A stretch of DNA of 64,000 bases from Lysinibacillus parviboronicapiens (GCF_003049575.1 NZ_PYWI01000015.1:38348-102347), one strand, 5' to 3'. Numbered from the stretch's first letter, positions 17,770-26,606 are shown. Notes: a model not told the origin generated them from the sequence alone. Numbers and translations are program-made.

Positions 17770-18198
17770 ATGTCAGAAACGAATAACCAAGCACAATCTG
17801 AACAATTAACTGTGAGTCAAGAACAACTAGATGTACTAGACCAACTATTAAAGCCTGAGGTACAAGCCTCTCTAACAACTTTAGTTGAGCAATTACCAAA
17901 GTTAACTGAAATGATGACGTTATTAACAAAATCATATGAGTTCGCACAAGCAGTTGCAACTGATGAAGTATTAAAAAATGATACTGTCGGTGCTGTTACA
18001 GAAATGGCTGGTCCAGTTGTAGGTACAGCTAAAAATCTTGCAGCTACTGCAATTGAAGCAAAAGACCGTGCTTCTGAGAGCCAAGAAGTTATCGGTTTAT
18101 TTGGTCTTATGAAAATGCTAAAAGACCCTCAAGTTCAAGGTGTTTTCCGTTTTGTAAATGCTTTTTTACAAGTAAACGCTGAACGTCAATCTAAATAA
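17770..18198 (+). CDS. yjlC: DUF1641 protein YjlC
   Basis: 142 residues, matching the DUF1641 family found upstream of ndh in Bacillus. It has a Gln/Glu-rich N-terminus, a helical middle (LVEQLPKLTEMMTLLTKSYE) and a C-terminal helix-rich block (LFGLMKMLKDPQVQGVFRFV) typical of the family. There is no signal peptide or catalytic motif. Function is not established; DUF1641 proteins also accompany formate dehydrogenase-like genes, hinting at a role with redox enzymes. ATG at 17770 follows AAAGGAGAG. The ndh gene begins 45 bp downstream and is surely co-transcribed. Confidence 0.88.
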   Translation: MSETNNQAQSEQLTVSQEQLDVLDQLLKPEVQASLTTLVEQLPKLTEMMTLLTKSYEFAQAVATDEVLKNDTVGAVTEMAGPVVGTAKNLAATAIEAKDRASESQEVIGLFGLMKMLKDPQVQGVFRFVNAFLQVNAERQSK

Positions 18199-18243
18199 GA
18201 CTCGAGATACATTTAATTCGTAAGGACGGAGGATTAATTAATA

Positions 18244-19428
18244 ATGTCAAAAGAAATCGTCATCTTAGGTGCTGGTTACGCTGGTGTTTTAACTGCATTA
18301 ACAGCACGTAAGTATTTATCAGCTGATGAAGCTAAAATCACAGTCGTTAACCAATTTCCAACACACCAAATCATCACTGAGCTTCACCGTTTAGCTGGAG
18401 GTACTATTGCAGAAGGTGCTGTAGCATTACCACTAAAAAAAATCTTCAAAGGTTTAGATATTAATCTAGAAATTGCAAAAGTAACGAAATTCAACGTAGA
18501 CACTAAAAAGGTTGATTTAGATACTGGATATACTTTAAATTATGATACTTTAGTAGTTTCACTAGGTAGCCAAACAGGTTTCTTCGGTATCCCAGGATTA
18601 GAAGAAAACTCTATGGTACTTAAATCAGTAAATGATGCCAATAAAATTAATAGACACATCGAAGACCGTATTAAAGCTTACGCACAGTCAAAAGACGAAG
18701 CGGATGCAACAATCGTTATTGGTGGTGGCGGTTTAACAGGTGTTGAACTTGTTGGCGAAATCGTGGACAACTTCCCTAAAATCGCAGCAAAGCACGGTGT
18801 TAACTTTGCTGAACTTAAAATCAAACTTGTTGAGGCTGGTCCAAAAATCTTACCAGTACTGCCAGACGTGCTTATTGAGCGTGCTACTGAAAGCTTAACA
18901 AAACGTGGTGTTGAATTCATTACAGGGACACCGGTTACTGGTGTTGACGGTAATGTAATCTCACTTAAAGACCGTGAGCCAATCGTTGCAAACACACTTG
19001 TATGGACTGGGGGTGTAGCGCCACTTCCACTAGTAGGTGAGTCAGGTCTTGCTGCTGATCGCGGTAAAGCAACTATCAACGAATTCTTACAATCTACATC
19101 ACATGCTGATGTATTCGTAATCGGTGATGCATCTGTTGCATTACCAGCTGACGGTGGACGTCCACTTTACGCACCAACTGCACAAGTTGCATGGCAAATG
19201 GGCGAATGCGCTGGTTACAACTTATTCGCACAATACAAAAACCAAGATTTGAAGCCATTCTCAGCAGTTAACTCTGGTACACTTGCAAGCTTAGGTCGCA
19301 AAGATGCTGTAGCTACAATAGGTGCTAGCAACACTCAACTTAAAGGACTTCCTGCTACACTTATGAAAGAAGCGTCTAACATTCGCTATCTTACACACAT
19401 CAAAGCTTTATTTGGTTTAGCATACTAA
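18244..19428 (+). CDS. ndh: Type II NADH:quinone oxidoreductase
   Basis: 394 residues, usual NDH-2 length. The N-terminal FAD-binding Rossmann motif is GAGYAGVLTA, the NADH-binding motif is VIGGGGLTGVELVGEI, and the third FAD contact is VFVIGDAS. A C-terminal amphipathic region would attach it to the membrane. The enzyme transfers electrons from NADH to menaquinone without pumping protons and thereby regenerates NAD+. ATG at 18244 follows GGACGGAGG. Codon use in this gene is noticeably biased towards a narrow set, as expected for high expression. A perfect terminator follows. Confidence 0.95.
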   Translation: MSKEIVILGAGYAGVLTALTARKYLSADEAKITVVNQFPTHQIITELHRLAGGTIAEGAVALPLKKIFKGLDINLEIAKVTKFNVDTKKVDLDTGYTLNYDTLVVSLGSQTGFFGIPGLEENSMVLKSVNDANKINRHIEDRIKAYAQSKDEADATIVIGGGGLTGVELVGEIVDNFPKIAAKHGVNFAELKIKLVEAGPKILPVLPDVLIERATESLTKRGVEFITGTPVTGVDGNVISLKDREPIVANTLVWTGGVAPLPLVGESGLAADRGKATINEFLQSTSHADVFVIGDASVALPADGGRPLYAPTAQVAWQMGECAGYNLFAQYKNQDLKPFSAVNSGTLASLGRKDAVATIGASNTQLKGLPATLMKEASNIRYLTHIKALFGLAY

Positions 19429-19441
19429 AATTCAATATCGA

Positions 19442-19474
19442 AAAAAGCTCTCCCCATATTGGGGAGAGCTTTTT
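19442..19474. terminator. Perfect bidirectional terminator after ndh
   Basis: AAAAAGCTCTCCCC (19442-19455), 5-nt loop, GGGGAGAGCTTTTT (19461-19474); a perfect 14-bp dyad. Confidence 0.95.
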
Positions 19475-19499
19475 AGATTGAAGATAAAATCAAAATTGC

Positions 19500-19800
19500 T
19501 TTTAAAATTGAGGAGTCTATAAGAATCCGTTGATTTCCGCGACGACGGACGCTTTCCATTGCAAGACTCCTGCAGAAGAACGCGAGCAGGTTTAGGCCCC
19601 ACACGAAACGAGCAAAGGAGGAGGTTAGCTGGCTCGCGCGCGGAAAGCGAATAGCTTTTTCCGGACTTGAAAATAAAAGTGAATCTGCCGGATTTCCGCG
19701 CTAGGCAAAGCAAGCATCTTGCTAGACGCTGAGCGTCGAGAAGACTTCCTGCTTACGCGCAGAACTCGAGCAGATTCATATTTTCAGATTGTAGCCGGAC
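19500..19800. repeat. Dispersed GC-richer intergenic repeat, copy B (largest)
   Basis: This 300-bp stretch starts with AATCCGTTGATTTCCGCG and GACGGACGCTTTCC, continues with CTCCTGCAGAAGAACGCGAG and ends with a second, related block (GATTTCCGCGCTAGG to CAGAACTCGAGCAG). The first block recurs, reverse-complemented, at 26816-26836 and in variant form at 50330. GC content is visibly higher than in flanking genes. An open frame on the minus strand here (19432-19713) is rich in rare combinations and has no ribosome site; it is not a gene. Confidence 0.65.
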
Positions 19801-19823
19801 TTGACGGCCCCTCTATTAGGCAC

Positions 19824-21005
19824 CTATTTCGAAGGTTCCACAATTACGCCGTCGTAAGCAGCTTTATAAATCGTATAAATATCCTCTTTTAATAGAGGCA
19901 TTGGGCTTCGTGCTAAAATACGACGTTGTTCAATGCCATCATTTGTGAGACTTTGTAAAGCATCTTCTGGAATGTTAAAGCCTTTTAAAGAAGAGGGGAT
20001 ACCCACATCTTCAACTAAGCGTTTTAATTCTAAAACACATTTATAGGATGCTTCTTCTTGAGAAAGGTTTATGGAACTAAAGCCCATTGCATCATAAATG
20101 TCTTTCATTCGTTTCTCACAACTTTGGCGAATATAGCCCATTACATAAGGAAGTAATACGGCATTCGAATCACCATGGGCTATGTGGAATTGGCCACCTA
20201 AAGGGTAAGCAAGTGCATGAACGCCAGCCACGCCAGCGTTAAAGAAGGCAATACCTGCAAGATAACTACCGTAACTCATATCAGTTCGTGCTTGTTTATC
20301 TTGTCCATTGGCAACTGCTGTACGTATCGAGTTACTAATTAGGCGAATAGCTTGTAATGCCAAAGCATCTGAAACAGGACTAGCATTTTTAGAAATATAG
20401 GATTCTACTGCATGGGTTAAAGCATCAACTCCAGTAGCGGCAGTGATTTTTGGTGGTAGAGAAATTGTCAGGGCAGGGTCGACAATGGCCACATCGGCTA
20501 GTAAGTTGTCGTGTGTCACCACATCCTTTGTTGTTTCAAGAGAAAGGACAGAGATATTCGTAATTTCTGAGCCTGTACCTGAAGTTGTCGGAATTAATAT
20601 AGTAGGAATTCCTTTTTCTGTGATTTGTTTTGTGCCTGTTAAATTTAAATAATGTGCGACATTGCCTTCATGTGAAGCAAGTACACCAGCTAATTTTGCT
20701 AAATCCAGCGCACTACCACCGCCTACACCAATAACTAAATCAAAAGCATTGTCACGTGTATGAGCCACTAATTTTTCACCTATTGCTAAAGGTGGTTCAG
20801 GAACAACTTCTGTATAAATTTCAATGGCGTAACCTTCAGCCTCTAACGGCTCTGTAACTTGATTAGTAAGACCGATATCCTTAAGGAAAGGATCAGTTAC
20901 TACTAGTATTTTACTGGCTTTCAAACGTTTTACTTCATCTAATAGGTGAGATAACGAACCCCAGCCCGTATAGCTAATAGGGGCAAATGTAATTTTTTCA
21001 GACAT
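19824..21005 (-). CDS. Iron-containing (type III) alcohol dehydrogenase
   Basis: 393 residues from the ATG at 21005, which has AAGGAG 8 nt upstream. NAD-binding segment GVGGGSALDLAK and metal-binding segments DALTHAVESY, HALAYPLGGQFHIAHGDSNA are intact, giving the Asp/His ligand set for Fe2+. The enzyme would interconvert an alcohol and an aldehyde in the cytoplasm. It is the last gene of a permease-aldehyde dehydrogenase-alcohol dehydrogenase operon, so it probably acts on the same imported compound as its neighbour. The substrate is not identifiable from sequence alone. Confidence 0.9.
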   Translation of the reverse strand: MSEKITFAPISYTGWGSLSHLLDEVKRLKASKILVVTDPFLKDIGLTNQVTEPLEAEGYAIEIYTEVVPEPPLAIGEKLVAHTRDNAFDLVIGVGGGSALDLAKLAGVLASHEGNVAHYLNLTGTKQITEKGIPTILIPTTSGTGSEITNISVLSLETTKDVVTHDNLLADVAIVDPALTISLPPKITAATGVDALTHAVESYISKNASPVSDALALQAIRLISNSIRTAVANGQDKQARTDMSYGSYLAGIAFFNAGVAGVHALAYPLGGQFHIAHGDSNAVLLPYVMGYIRQSCEKRMKDIYDAMGFSSINLSQEEASYKCVLELKRLVEDVGIPSSLKGFNIPEDALQSLTNDGIEQRRILARSPMPLLKEDIYTIYKAAYDGVIVEPSK

Positions 21006-21017
21006 AATCAGCACTCC

Positions 21018-22439
21018 TTATTGTTGATTCCAAACGACCAATTTTGTTTCTGTCATTTCATGTATTGCGTATTTTAAACCTTCCTTACCTGTACCACTTT
21101 CCTTAACACCACCATAGGGCATTTGATCGACACGGTATGTGGGAATGTCATTAATGATAACACCACCAACTTCAAGCTTTTTGGAAGCAGTAAAGGCTGT
21201 TTGAATATCCTTTGTAAAAATACCCGCTTGTAAGCCGTAGTTCGAGTCATTAATGGCTGCTATGCCTTCATCAATAGAAGAAATACGATTGATGATAACG
21301 ATAGGCGCGAATACTTCTTGGCATGAAACTTTTAATGTAGAGGCTACATTCGTTAAAATTGTAGGCAAAAACACACCATTTTCTACAGTGCCACCAGTTA
21401 AAAGTTGTGCTCCGTTTTGGGTTGCCTCTTGTACCCAGTTCATCGCACGAACCTGCTCATCAGGATGAATCATTGCAGAAATATCTGTTGTGTCTTCAAG
21501 AGGATTACCAATCATTAATTGTGTTGTTGCAGCTATGAATTTTTCAGTAAATGCCTCATATAATTCATCCAGTACATAAACGCGCTGCAATGAAATACAA
21601 ACTTGACCTTGATTTGAAAAAGCCCCCATAACGCACTTCGGCACGATCTTATCTAAGTCTACATTGTGATCTATAATAAGACCTGCATTGGAGCCTAATT
21701 CTAGGGCGACCTTTTTCAGGCCTGCTTTTTCACGAATGCCAATACCAACAGCCGGACTACCTGTGAATGTAATCATTTTAACTTTGTTACTATCTACAAG
21801 TGCATCGCCAACAGTTTTACCGCTACCTGTTACGACATTAAAAGCCCCTTTCGGTAGGGCAGTTTGATCAATTATTTCAGCTAAAAATAGTGCAGAAAGT
21901 GGCGTTTGAGAAGCAGGTTTTAAGACAATCGTGTTACCAGCTGCAATGGCAGGACCAACCTTATGTGCCACTAAATTTTGTGGGAAATTAAAGGGAGTAA
22001 TAGCACCAATAACACCTAAAGGCTGTTCAATCGTATAGGCAAAACGCCCAGCGCCACCTTTGGCTGCATCCATTGGAATCATTTCACCCGTAAGCCGTTT
22101 AGCTTCTTCAGCAGCAAATTTGTAGGTTTCAATTGTGCGATCGATTTCCCCTAATGCATATTTCAAAGGTTTAGCTGCTTCAAGGGCAATTATTTCAGCA
22201 GCTTTCACGCGATTTTCAGTAAAGAGCTGTGTGATATGTTCAAGTATAGCTGCACGCTCGTAAGCTGTTAATGCTGCCATAGCTGAATTTGCATGGTAGG
22301 CACACTGAATTGCTTCTTCCACATCTTCACGTGTAGCTTGAGAAATTTCGGCAATAACCTCTTTAGAATAAGGGGAGTGAAGCGCTGCGAAATGATTTGC
22401 AGTTTTCCATTCACCATTTACATAATATTGTTTTTTCAT
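21018..22439 (-). CDS. NAD(P)-dependent aldehyde dehydrogenase
   Basis: 473 residues. Catalytic Cys281 (GQVCIS), general base Glu247 (ALELGS), oxyanion Asn151 (PFNFPQN) and Lys174 (VLKPAS) are present, as is the cofactor loop FTGSPAVG. It oxidises an aldehyde to the acid. It lies 12 bp upstream of the iron alcohol dehydrogenase and 18 bp downstream of the permease, so the three form one operon: import, then alcohol/aldehyde/acid conversion. The sequence resembles lactaldehyde/sulfolactaldehyde or phosphonoacetaldehyde dehydrogenases as much as others; I cannot choose. ATG at 22439 follows AAAGGATG. Confidence 0.92.
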   Translation of the reverse strand: MKKQYYVNGEWKTANHFAALHSPYSKEVIAEISQATREDVEEAIQCAYHANSAMAALTAYERAAILEHITQLFTENRVKAAEIIALEAAKPLKYALGEIDRTIETYKFAAEEAKRLTGEMIPMDAAKGGAGRFAYTIEQPLGVIGAITPFNFPQNLVAHKVGPAIAAGNTIVLKPASQTPLSALFLAEIIDQTALPKGAFNVVTGSGKTVGDALVDSNKVKMITFTGSPAVGIGIREKAGLKKVALELGSNAGLIIDHNVDLDKIVPKCVMGAFSNQGQVCISLQRVYVLDELYEAFTEKFIAATTQLMIGNPLEDTTDISAMIHPDEQVRAMNWVQEATQNGAQLLTGGTVENGVFLPTILTNVASTLKVSCQEVFAPIVIINRISSIDEGIAAINDSNYGLQAGIFTKDIQTAFTASKKLEVGGVIINDIPTYRVDQMPYGGVKESGTGKEGLKYAIHEMTETKLVVWNQQ

Positions 22440-22457
22440 CTAATCATCCTTTCATCA

Positions 22458-23840
22458 TTAAGCTTTATCTTGAGTCAATTGGTCTTTTGTAAATGTTTTG
22501 TCGACTTCACCTTTAAAGAAGTCTTTACCATAAATTAATAAACATAAAATAATACCAACAGCGAATGCCCATGCTGCACCTTTAATGCAAAGTACAGCTG
22601 CAATAATACCCGCAATCCCTAAGTCAGTTTGACTTCGAGCCTCTAAAATCCCAACTTTTACACTGACATAACCTTGAATTAATAGGGTTAATGCTAGTGC
22701 TACACCTAAAATTGGTTCAACTAGACTGACAATCGGCAATAGTAGCAAGCCTGTATTTGTACCCCATCGGAAGGAACCGATACCACCGAAGAAGGAATCC
22801 ATTGCCTTACGCCCTTTTTTGTAGCGCTCAATCATAACAACTTGCATAGCTGACCAGGTTGGTCCACACATCGTCACATCAGGACCTAAGATACTCATAA
22901 ATGAATTACGGATACCAAAGATTAAATGTGCTCGACTTGGACTATACTCAAGCTTTTCATCTGGTCGAGCTGCTGCACCATCCTCTACCAATACCTTATT
23001 TTGTAAAACATCACCAAATAGTACGATATAAGTTGCTAATACAGTAGGTAGTCCTGTAACAAACATCATCAAAGGAGGTAAGCCTAAACCGAATACGGTG
23101 TAGTCATTCCAAAGTGTTATGAAATCGGGTGCTGAAAACCCAAATTGAATAGTCGGCCAAGGTGCCTCTCCGAATAGGGGAGCAATGATTACTGCAATCA
23201 GAATAACAGGGAAAATTCCTAGTTTGGCAATAGTTGCCCACAATGCGTTTCGTTTATGGAAAACCGCGAAATGTTTAGAAAATAATAAGTAAAATCCTAT
23301 TCCGATGGCTATAGAGATTGTCCACGGAAATGTTTCAAAACGACCACCAACTTGGAATACAGAAATAACAGCGGCAAGTCCAGCACCGAGAATAATGCCT
23401 GATTTCATTGCTGGTGGGATTAGTCGTACTACTCGTTGGGCTAATCCAGTAGCACCTAAGAAGATGGATAACAAACCGAGTGTCATCTGAAAGGCTATGA
23501 GCGCATGAACACGTTCAGGACCTTCAGGGAACTGCTGACAATACAATGTGATTAGTGGAATTGCTGGTGTAATCCACCCTGGCACTGCTGGATCACCTAA
23601 TAAATGATGCGTTAAATAAAACAAACCATTTAATACTATAATTGCTAAAGCTACCTCAAACGGCATACCGAGTAAAGTTGTTAACAATGGAATTGCAGAC
23701 AAATCAACTGCGCACATTAACAAACCTTGTACATAATCTGGCCATTCAAAACGATAGTGAATAAAAGGTAAGCGGATTTTAAAAGGACCCGCTGGAATAT
23801 AAGGCGACTCTTCGCCGTACTTACGATTTTTCCATTTCAT
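22458..23840 (-). CDS. Multispanning permease, solute carrier family 23-like
   Basis: 460 residues with about 11-12 hydrophobic segments. Family hints are the NCS2/SulP-like fold features VDLSAIPLLTTLLGMPFEV, PAVPGWITPAIPLITLY and the repeated glycine-rich helices (GIILGAGLAAVISVFQVGG). Many polar and acidic residues lie in the loops (DFITLWNDY). First gene of an operon with aldehyde and alcohol dehydrogenases, so it is probably the importer of their substrate. ATG at 23840 follows GGAGGAG. Three copies of a 16-bp site lie upstream, the likely LacI-type operators. Substrate unknown; the family call is moderate. Confidence 0.6.
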   Translation of the reverse strand: MKWKNRKYGEESPYIPAGPFKIRLPFIHYRFEWPDYVQGLLMCAVDLSAIPLLTTLLGMPFEVALAIIVLNGLFYLTHHLLGDPAVPGWITPAIPLITLYCQQFPEGPERVHALIAFQMTLGLLSIFLGATGLAQRVVRLIPPAMKSGIILGAGLAAVISVFQVGGRFETFPWTISIAIGIGFYLLFSKHFAVFHKRNALWATIAKLGIFPVILIAVIIAPLFGEAPWPTIQFGFSAPDFITLWNDYTVFGLGLPPLMMFVTGLPTVLATYIVLFGDVLQNKVLVEDGAAARPDEKLEYSPSRAHLIFGIRNSFMSILGPDVTMCGPTWSAMQVVMIERYKKGRKAMDSFFGGIGSFRWGTNTGLLLLPIVSLVEPILGVALALTLLIQGYVSVKVGILEARSQTDLGIAGIIAAVLCIKGAAWAFAVGIILCLLIYGKDFFKGEVDKTFTKDQLTQDKA

Positions 23841-23917
23841 AAAACATTTCTCCTCCTAAATGTGAAAATAACCCCTTTACTAAATGAACGCTATAAAATG
23901 ATACATGCCCCCTTACG

Positions 23918-23933
23918 ATGAATACGTAACCAT
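23918..23933 (-). promoter_or_regulatory. LacI-type operator, site 1
   Basis: Plus-strand sequence ATGAATACGTAACCAT, a quasi-palindrome around a central TACGTA with CG at the centre, as expected for LacI-family sites. It is one of three identical copies between the LacI gene and the permease gene, about 78 bp upstream of the permease start. Confidence 0.75.
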
Positions 23934-23978
23934 TTTGAAGAAAAAAATAACGATGCCCTACTACGGGTATATAAATAT

Positions 23979-23994
23979 ATGAATACGTAACCAT
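23979..23994 (-). promoter_or_regulatory. LacI-type operator, site 2
   Basis: Second exact copy of ATGAATACGTAACCAT, 61 bp from site 1 (centre to centre), same orientation. The spacing is close to six helical turns, which would allow looping between bound repressors. Confidence 0.75.
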
Positions 23995-24015
23995 AAAAGT
24001 ATTAAAAAAAAGGGT

Positions 24016-24031
24016 ATGGTTACGTATTCAT
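24016..24031 (-). promoter_or_regulatory. LacI-type operator, site 3 (inverted)
   Basis: Exact copy in the opposite orientation (ATGGTTACGTATTCAT on the plus strand), 37 bp from site 2 and 43 bp after the LacI stop codon. Confidence 0.75.
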
Positions 24032-24046
24032 TTAACCATAAAATAT

Positions 24047-24075
24047 AAAACAAACCTTTTTGAAAGTTTGTTTTT
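24047..24075 (-). terminator. Terminator of the LacI-family gene
   Basis: AAAACAAAC (24047-24055) pairs with GTTTGTTTT (24066-24074); on the minus strand it is followed by T-rich sequence. It overlaps the stop codon of the regulator gene and separates it from the permease operon. Confidence 0.6.
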
Positions 24076-25066
24076 ATATTTTTCGAGTAGTGCTTCTTTC
24101 AAACACTTTAACAGATTCCGTAATTTTTACGCAACTATTTTTTTTATTTTCAATTATTTCAATTAATTTCTCAATGGCCATAAATCCTAAGTTTTGCTCT
24201 GAAATACTCCCCACTGTCGTTAGCTGAATAGCTCCATGTTGACTCAAGTCCACGTTATCTATTCCAATAATGCTCAGATCGTTAGGAACGTCAATATTGT
24301 CCCGCATCGCATCATCTAATAGATTTAGTGCAAGTGAATCAGCACCTGTACAAATGGCAGTAGGGGGGTGCGGATATGCCATTAACGTTTGAAAAGCATG
24401 AGAAATATCTAGCTTTGAGGTATCTGTATTAAAAATATATGATGCTGCTATGTCGATAGCAGCATCCCGCAAGCCTTGTAAAAAACCAAGATAACGATTG
24501 TTAAAAGTACTAACAGTTAATGGTCCACCTACCCAAGCAATTCGCTTATGCCCTAAGTCGATGACATGTTTTGCCGCTAAATAGCCTGCTTCAAAATTGT
24601 CAATCTCTACAAAATGTTCGTTATTTCTATGCTTCCGGTTATAAGTAATAAATGGAATATTCATTCGCTTCAATTGCTCAAAAAATGGATCGTCAATTAA
24701 TATGCAGGATAAAATTATACCGTCTACCTTATGTTCAATTGCTGTAGCATAGGCTTCAGAAAGTTTTTTATCATTGACAAACTGTACATTCACACGATAG
24801 CCCATATCATTCGCAAAATTTACAATCGCAGTAGTTGTGTCGACGAAAAATGGATTGTGCAATGGCCCAGATAGAAGGACAATGGTACCCGTTTTATTTT
24901 GAACAAGTGAACGCGCATGTGCATTAGGGAAATAATTCAGCTCTTGAATGGCTTTCATTACTTTATCGAGCGTTGGTTTTTTCACTAACTCAGGCGTGTT
25001 TAACACACGAGAAACGGTTGTTTGTGATACACCTGCATATTTTGCTACATCTTTCGATGATACCAA
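24074..25066 (-). CDS. LacI/GalR-family transcriptional regulator
   Basis: 330 residues. The N-terminal headpiece is canonical (SSKDVAKYAGVSQTTVSRVL, hinge helix NYFPNAHARSLVQ), followed by a periplasmic-binding-protein-like effector domain (GTIVLLSGPLHNPFF, IDNFEAGYLAAKHVIDLG, TAICTGADSLALNLL). The start is TTG at 25066 with AAGGAGG upstream. It is the first gene leftward and lies just before the permease/dehydrogenase operon; three identical 16-bp quasi-palindromes in the gap are its likely sites. The effector is probably the transported compound or a product. Confidence 0.92.
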   Translation of the reverse strand: MVSSKDVAKYAGVSQTTVSRVLNTPELVKKPTLDKVMKAIQELNYFPNAHARSLVQNKTGTIVLLSGPLHNPFFVDTTTAIVNFANDMGYRVNVQFVNDKKLSEAYATAIEHKVDGIILSCILIDDPFFEQLKRMNIPFITYNRKHRNNEHFVEIDNFEAGYLAAKHVIDLGHKRIAWVGGPLTVSTFNNRYLGFLQGLRDAAIDIAASYIFNTDTSKLDISHAFQTLMAYPHPPTAICTGADSLALNLLDDAMRDNIDVPNDLSIIGIDNVDLSQHGAIQLTTVGSISEQNLGFMAIEKLIEIIENKKNSCVKITESVKVFERSTTRKI

Positions 25067-25246
25067 AAAAATTCCTCCTTCATATAATGACTATGTATAC
25101 ATCTAATATACAGCTAATTTCACAGGGTGACTAGTTGAGAGAAGTATAAGTATTTTAGCAGTGAATAGTACTACTTAAAGCCAACACCAACAGCGATGAA
25201 GAGGGTGCAGTAGATTTTTGCTGTTGTTGATGTACGTTGTGCTGTA

Positions 25247-25867
25247 TTATTTTTGAATAAATAATTGTAATTCTTTTAACAGTGTCTGACAAAGCGTAAT
25301 GGAAGTTAGCGTATCATTTACTAATTCTAGAGAATGATTAGCGCTTTCTACAATTGCAAGATGATGACAATTCAGCTGGTCCAATTTTTCTTGTGAGAAA
25401 TGTGGATCTGCTGTACCAATTGCCAAAAAGGCATGCTTGTCCTGCAAATTATGTTGGGTATGTTCGAATGACAGAAGTGGTGTAAATAGGACATAGCGAG
25501 AAGGAAAAGATGTATGCTGTTGCATATAAAAATCTATAATTGGTAGAGTCCCTAACGATTTACCTATGTACACAACCTCTTGATATGGTTTGCTGTCTAA
25601 CATGTAAGTCACAATAGGATTTGTGGCACTATAGACCATTTCTGAAATGGCTGTTGGCTCTTGTTCAAATTGTTGCTGTTCAAAAGAATAACAGATTTGC
25701 ACTACATCATACCCAAGTTCCAGCATGAATGTCGTGGAATAATACATAAGAGGTTTATCATACGTGTAACCCGTACCAGAAAACATGAAACAGATTTTAT
25801 CATTACCTAATTCAAAATAGTTGTAAGTTTGGCCCTTATATACATCTTTTTTAGGCTATATTTTCAC
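25247..25867 (-). pseudogene. Alpha/beta hydrolase gene interrupted by an amber codon at position 4
   Basis: The conserved protein includes YFELGNDKICFMFSGTGYTY and the nucleophile elbow YIGKSLGTLP, with a late histidine (ESANHSLELV). The ATG at 25786 begins in the middle of the first conserved strand and has no ribosome site. The same frame continues upstream through 20 more codons to a GTG at 25867 with GTGGGGGAATTC before it, but TAG at 25856-25858 is the fourth codon. So either the gene is dead or it is expressed poorly from an internal start. It is next to another decayed gene. Confidence 0.75.
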
Positions 25868-25956
25868 TGGAATTCCCCCACTATATCAATATGTAAATGT
25901 ATCCCTTTTTTTTGTTACGATCTTATACTTTAACTATATCAGGGAGGAGTGAGATT

Positions 25957-26512
25957 ATGAAGGCTGTGATTATTAATGAGTTTGGCCCAGCGTCTGTTTT
26001 AACGTATGTTGAATGTCCAAAGCCTGCTATTTCAATAGGGGAAGTGTTAATTCGTACAATGTACACAAGTGTCAATTTTGCCGATATTAAAAATCGAACA
26101 GGGAATAAAGCTAAGGCAAATTTCCCGATGGTTCTTGGTTTAGATGTTGCTAGTGAGATAGAAGAAGTTTTTGATGATAGTAGTAAGTTTAAAAAGGGAG
26201 ATTGTGTTTTCGCATTTCCGAAAAACGGAGCGTATGCCCAATACAATTTGGAAATAGTATGGTACAGCGGGCCACATTAAAACAACTGATTTACATAATA
26301 GCTGTCGCAATGTCAAAGGCTTTAGCTTAGGGACGACTCGCTCATTAAGGCCAGAAATGCTGCAACACGTTGCACAGGATATTTTTTCTTTAGTAAGTGA
26401 TGCACATTTCCAAGTACCTATTGCTAACATTTTTGCATTAGAGGACATGCAGAAAGCCCATGAACTAATGGGAAGCCGCCAATATGCAGGGAAAATCCTA
26501 ATTAAAATATAG
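25957..26512 (+). pseudogene. Medium-chain quinone/zinc-type oxidoreductase with internal deletion
   Basis: ATG at 25957 with GGGAGGAG upstream opens a normal MDR N-terminus (MKAVIINEFGPASVLTYVEC to GDCVFAFPKNGAYAQY). At about 26243 the homology stops and the frame soon ends. From about 26255 another frame encodes a normal MDR C-terminus (YGTAGHIKTTDLH, RNVKGFSLGTTRSLRPEML, ending QYAGKILIKI) to TAG at 26510-26512. Roughly 150 residues, including the whole NADPH-binding Rossmann fold, are missing. MDR proteins are normally about 320 residues. Confidence 0.88.
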
Positions 26513-26568
26513 GAAGTTCCACTTTTTATGTATGATACGGAGTACCGAAGTTATCGCAGATTGTTGAC

Positions 26569-26606
26569 AAAAAGTATTCGCAATGATCACATTGCGAATA
26601 CCTTTT
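26569..26606. terminator. Bidirectional terminator hairpin, member of a repeated family
   Basis: GTATTCGCAATG (26574-26585), loop ATCA, CATTGCGAATAC (26590-26601), a perfect 12-bp stem flanked by AAAAA and CTTTT. A close relative in the opposite orientation lies at 50689-50731. The remaining 26607-26815 shows no gene. Confidence 0.8.

Noticed and set aside
19432..19713. 93-residue minus-strand open frame
   Set aside because: Translated repeat copy B; it also runs through the ndh terminator.
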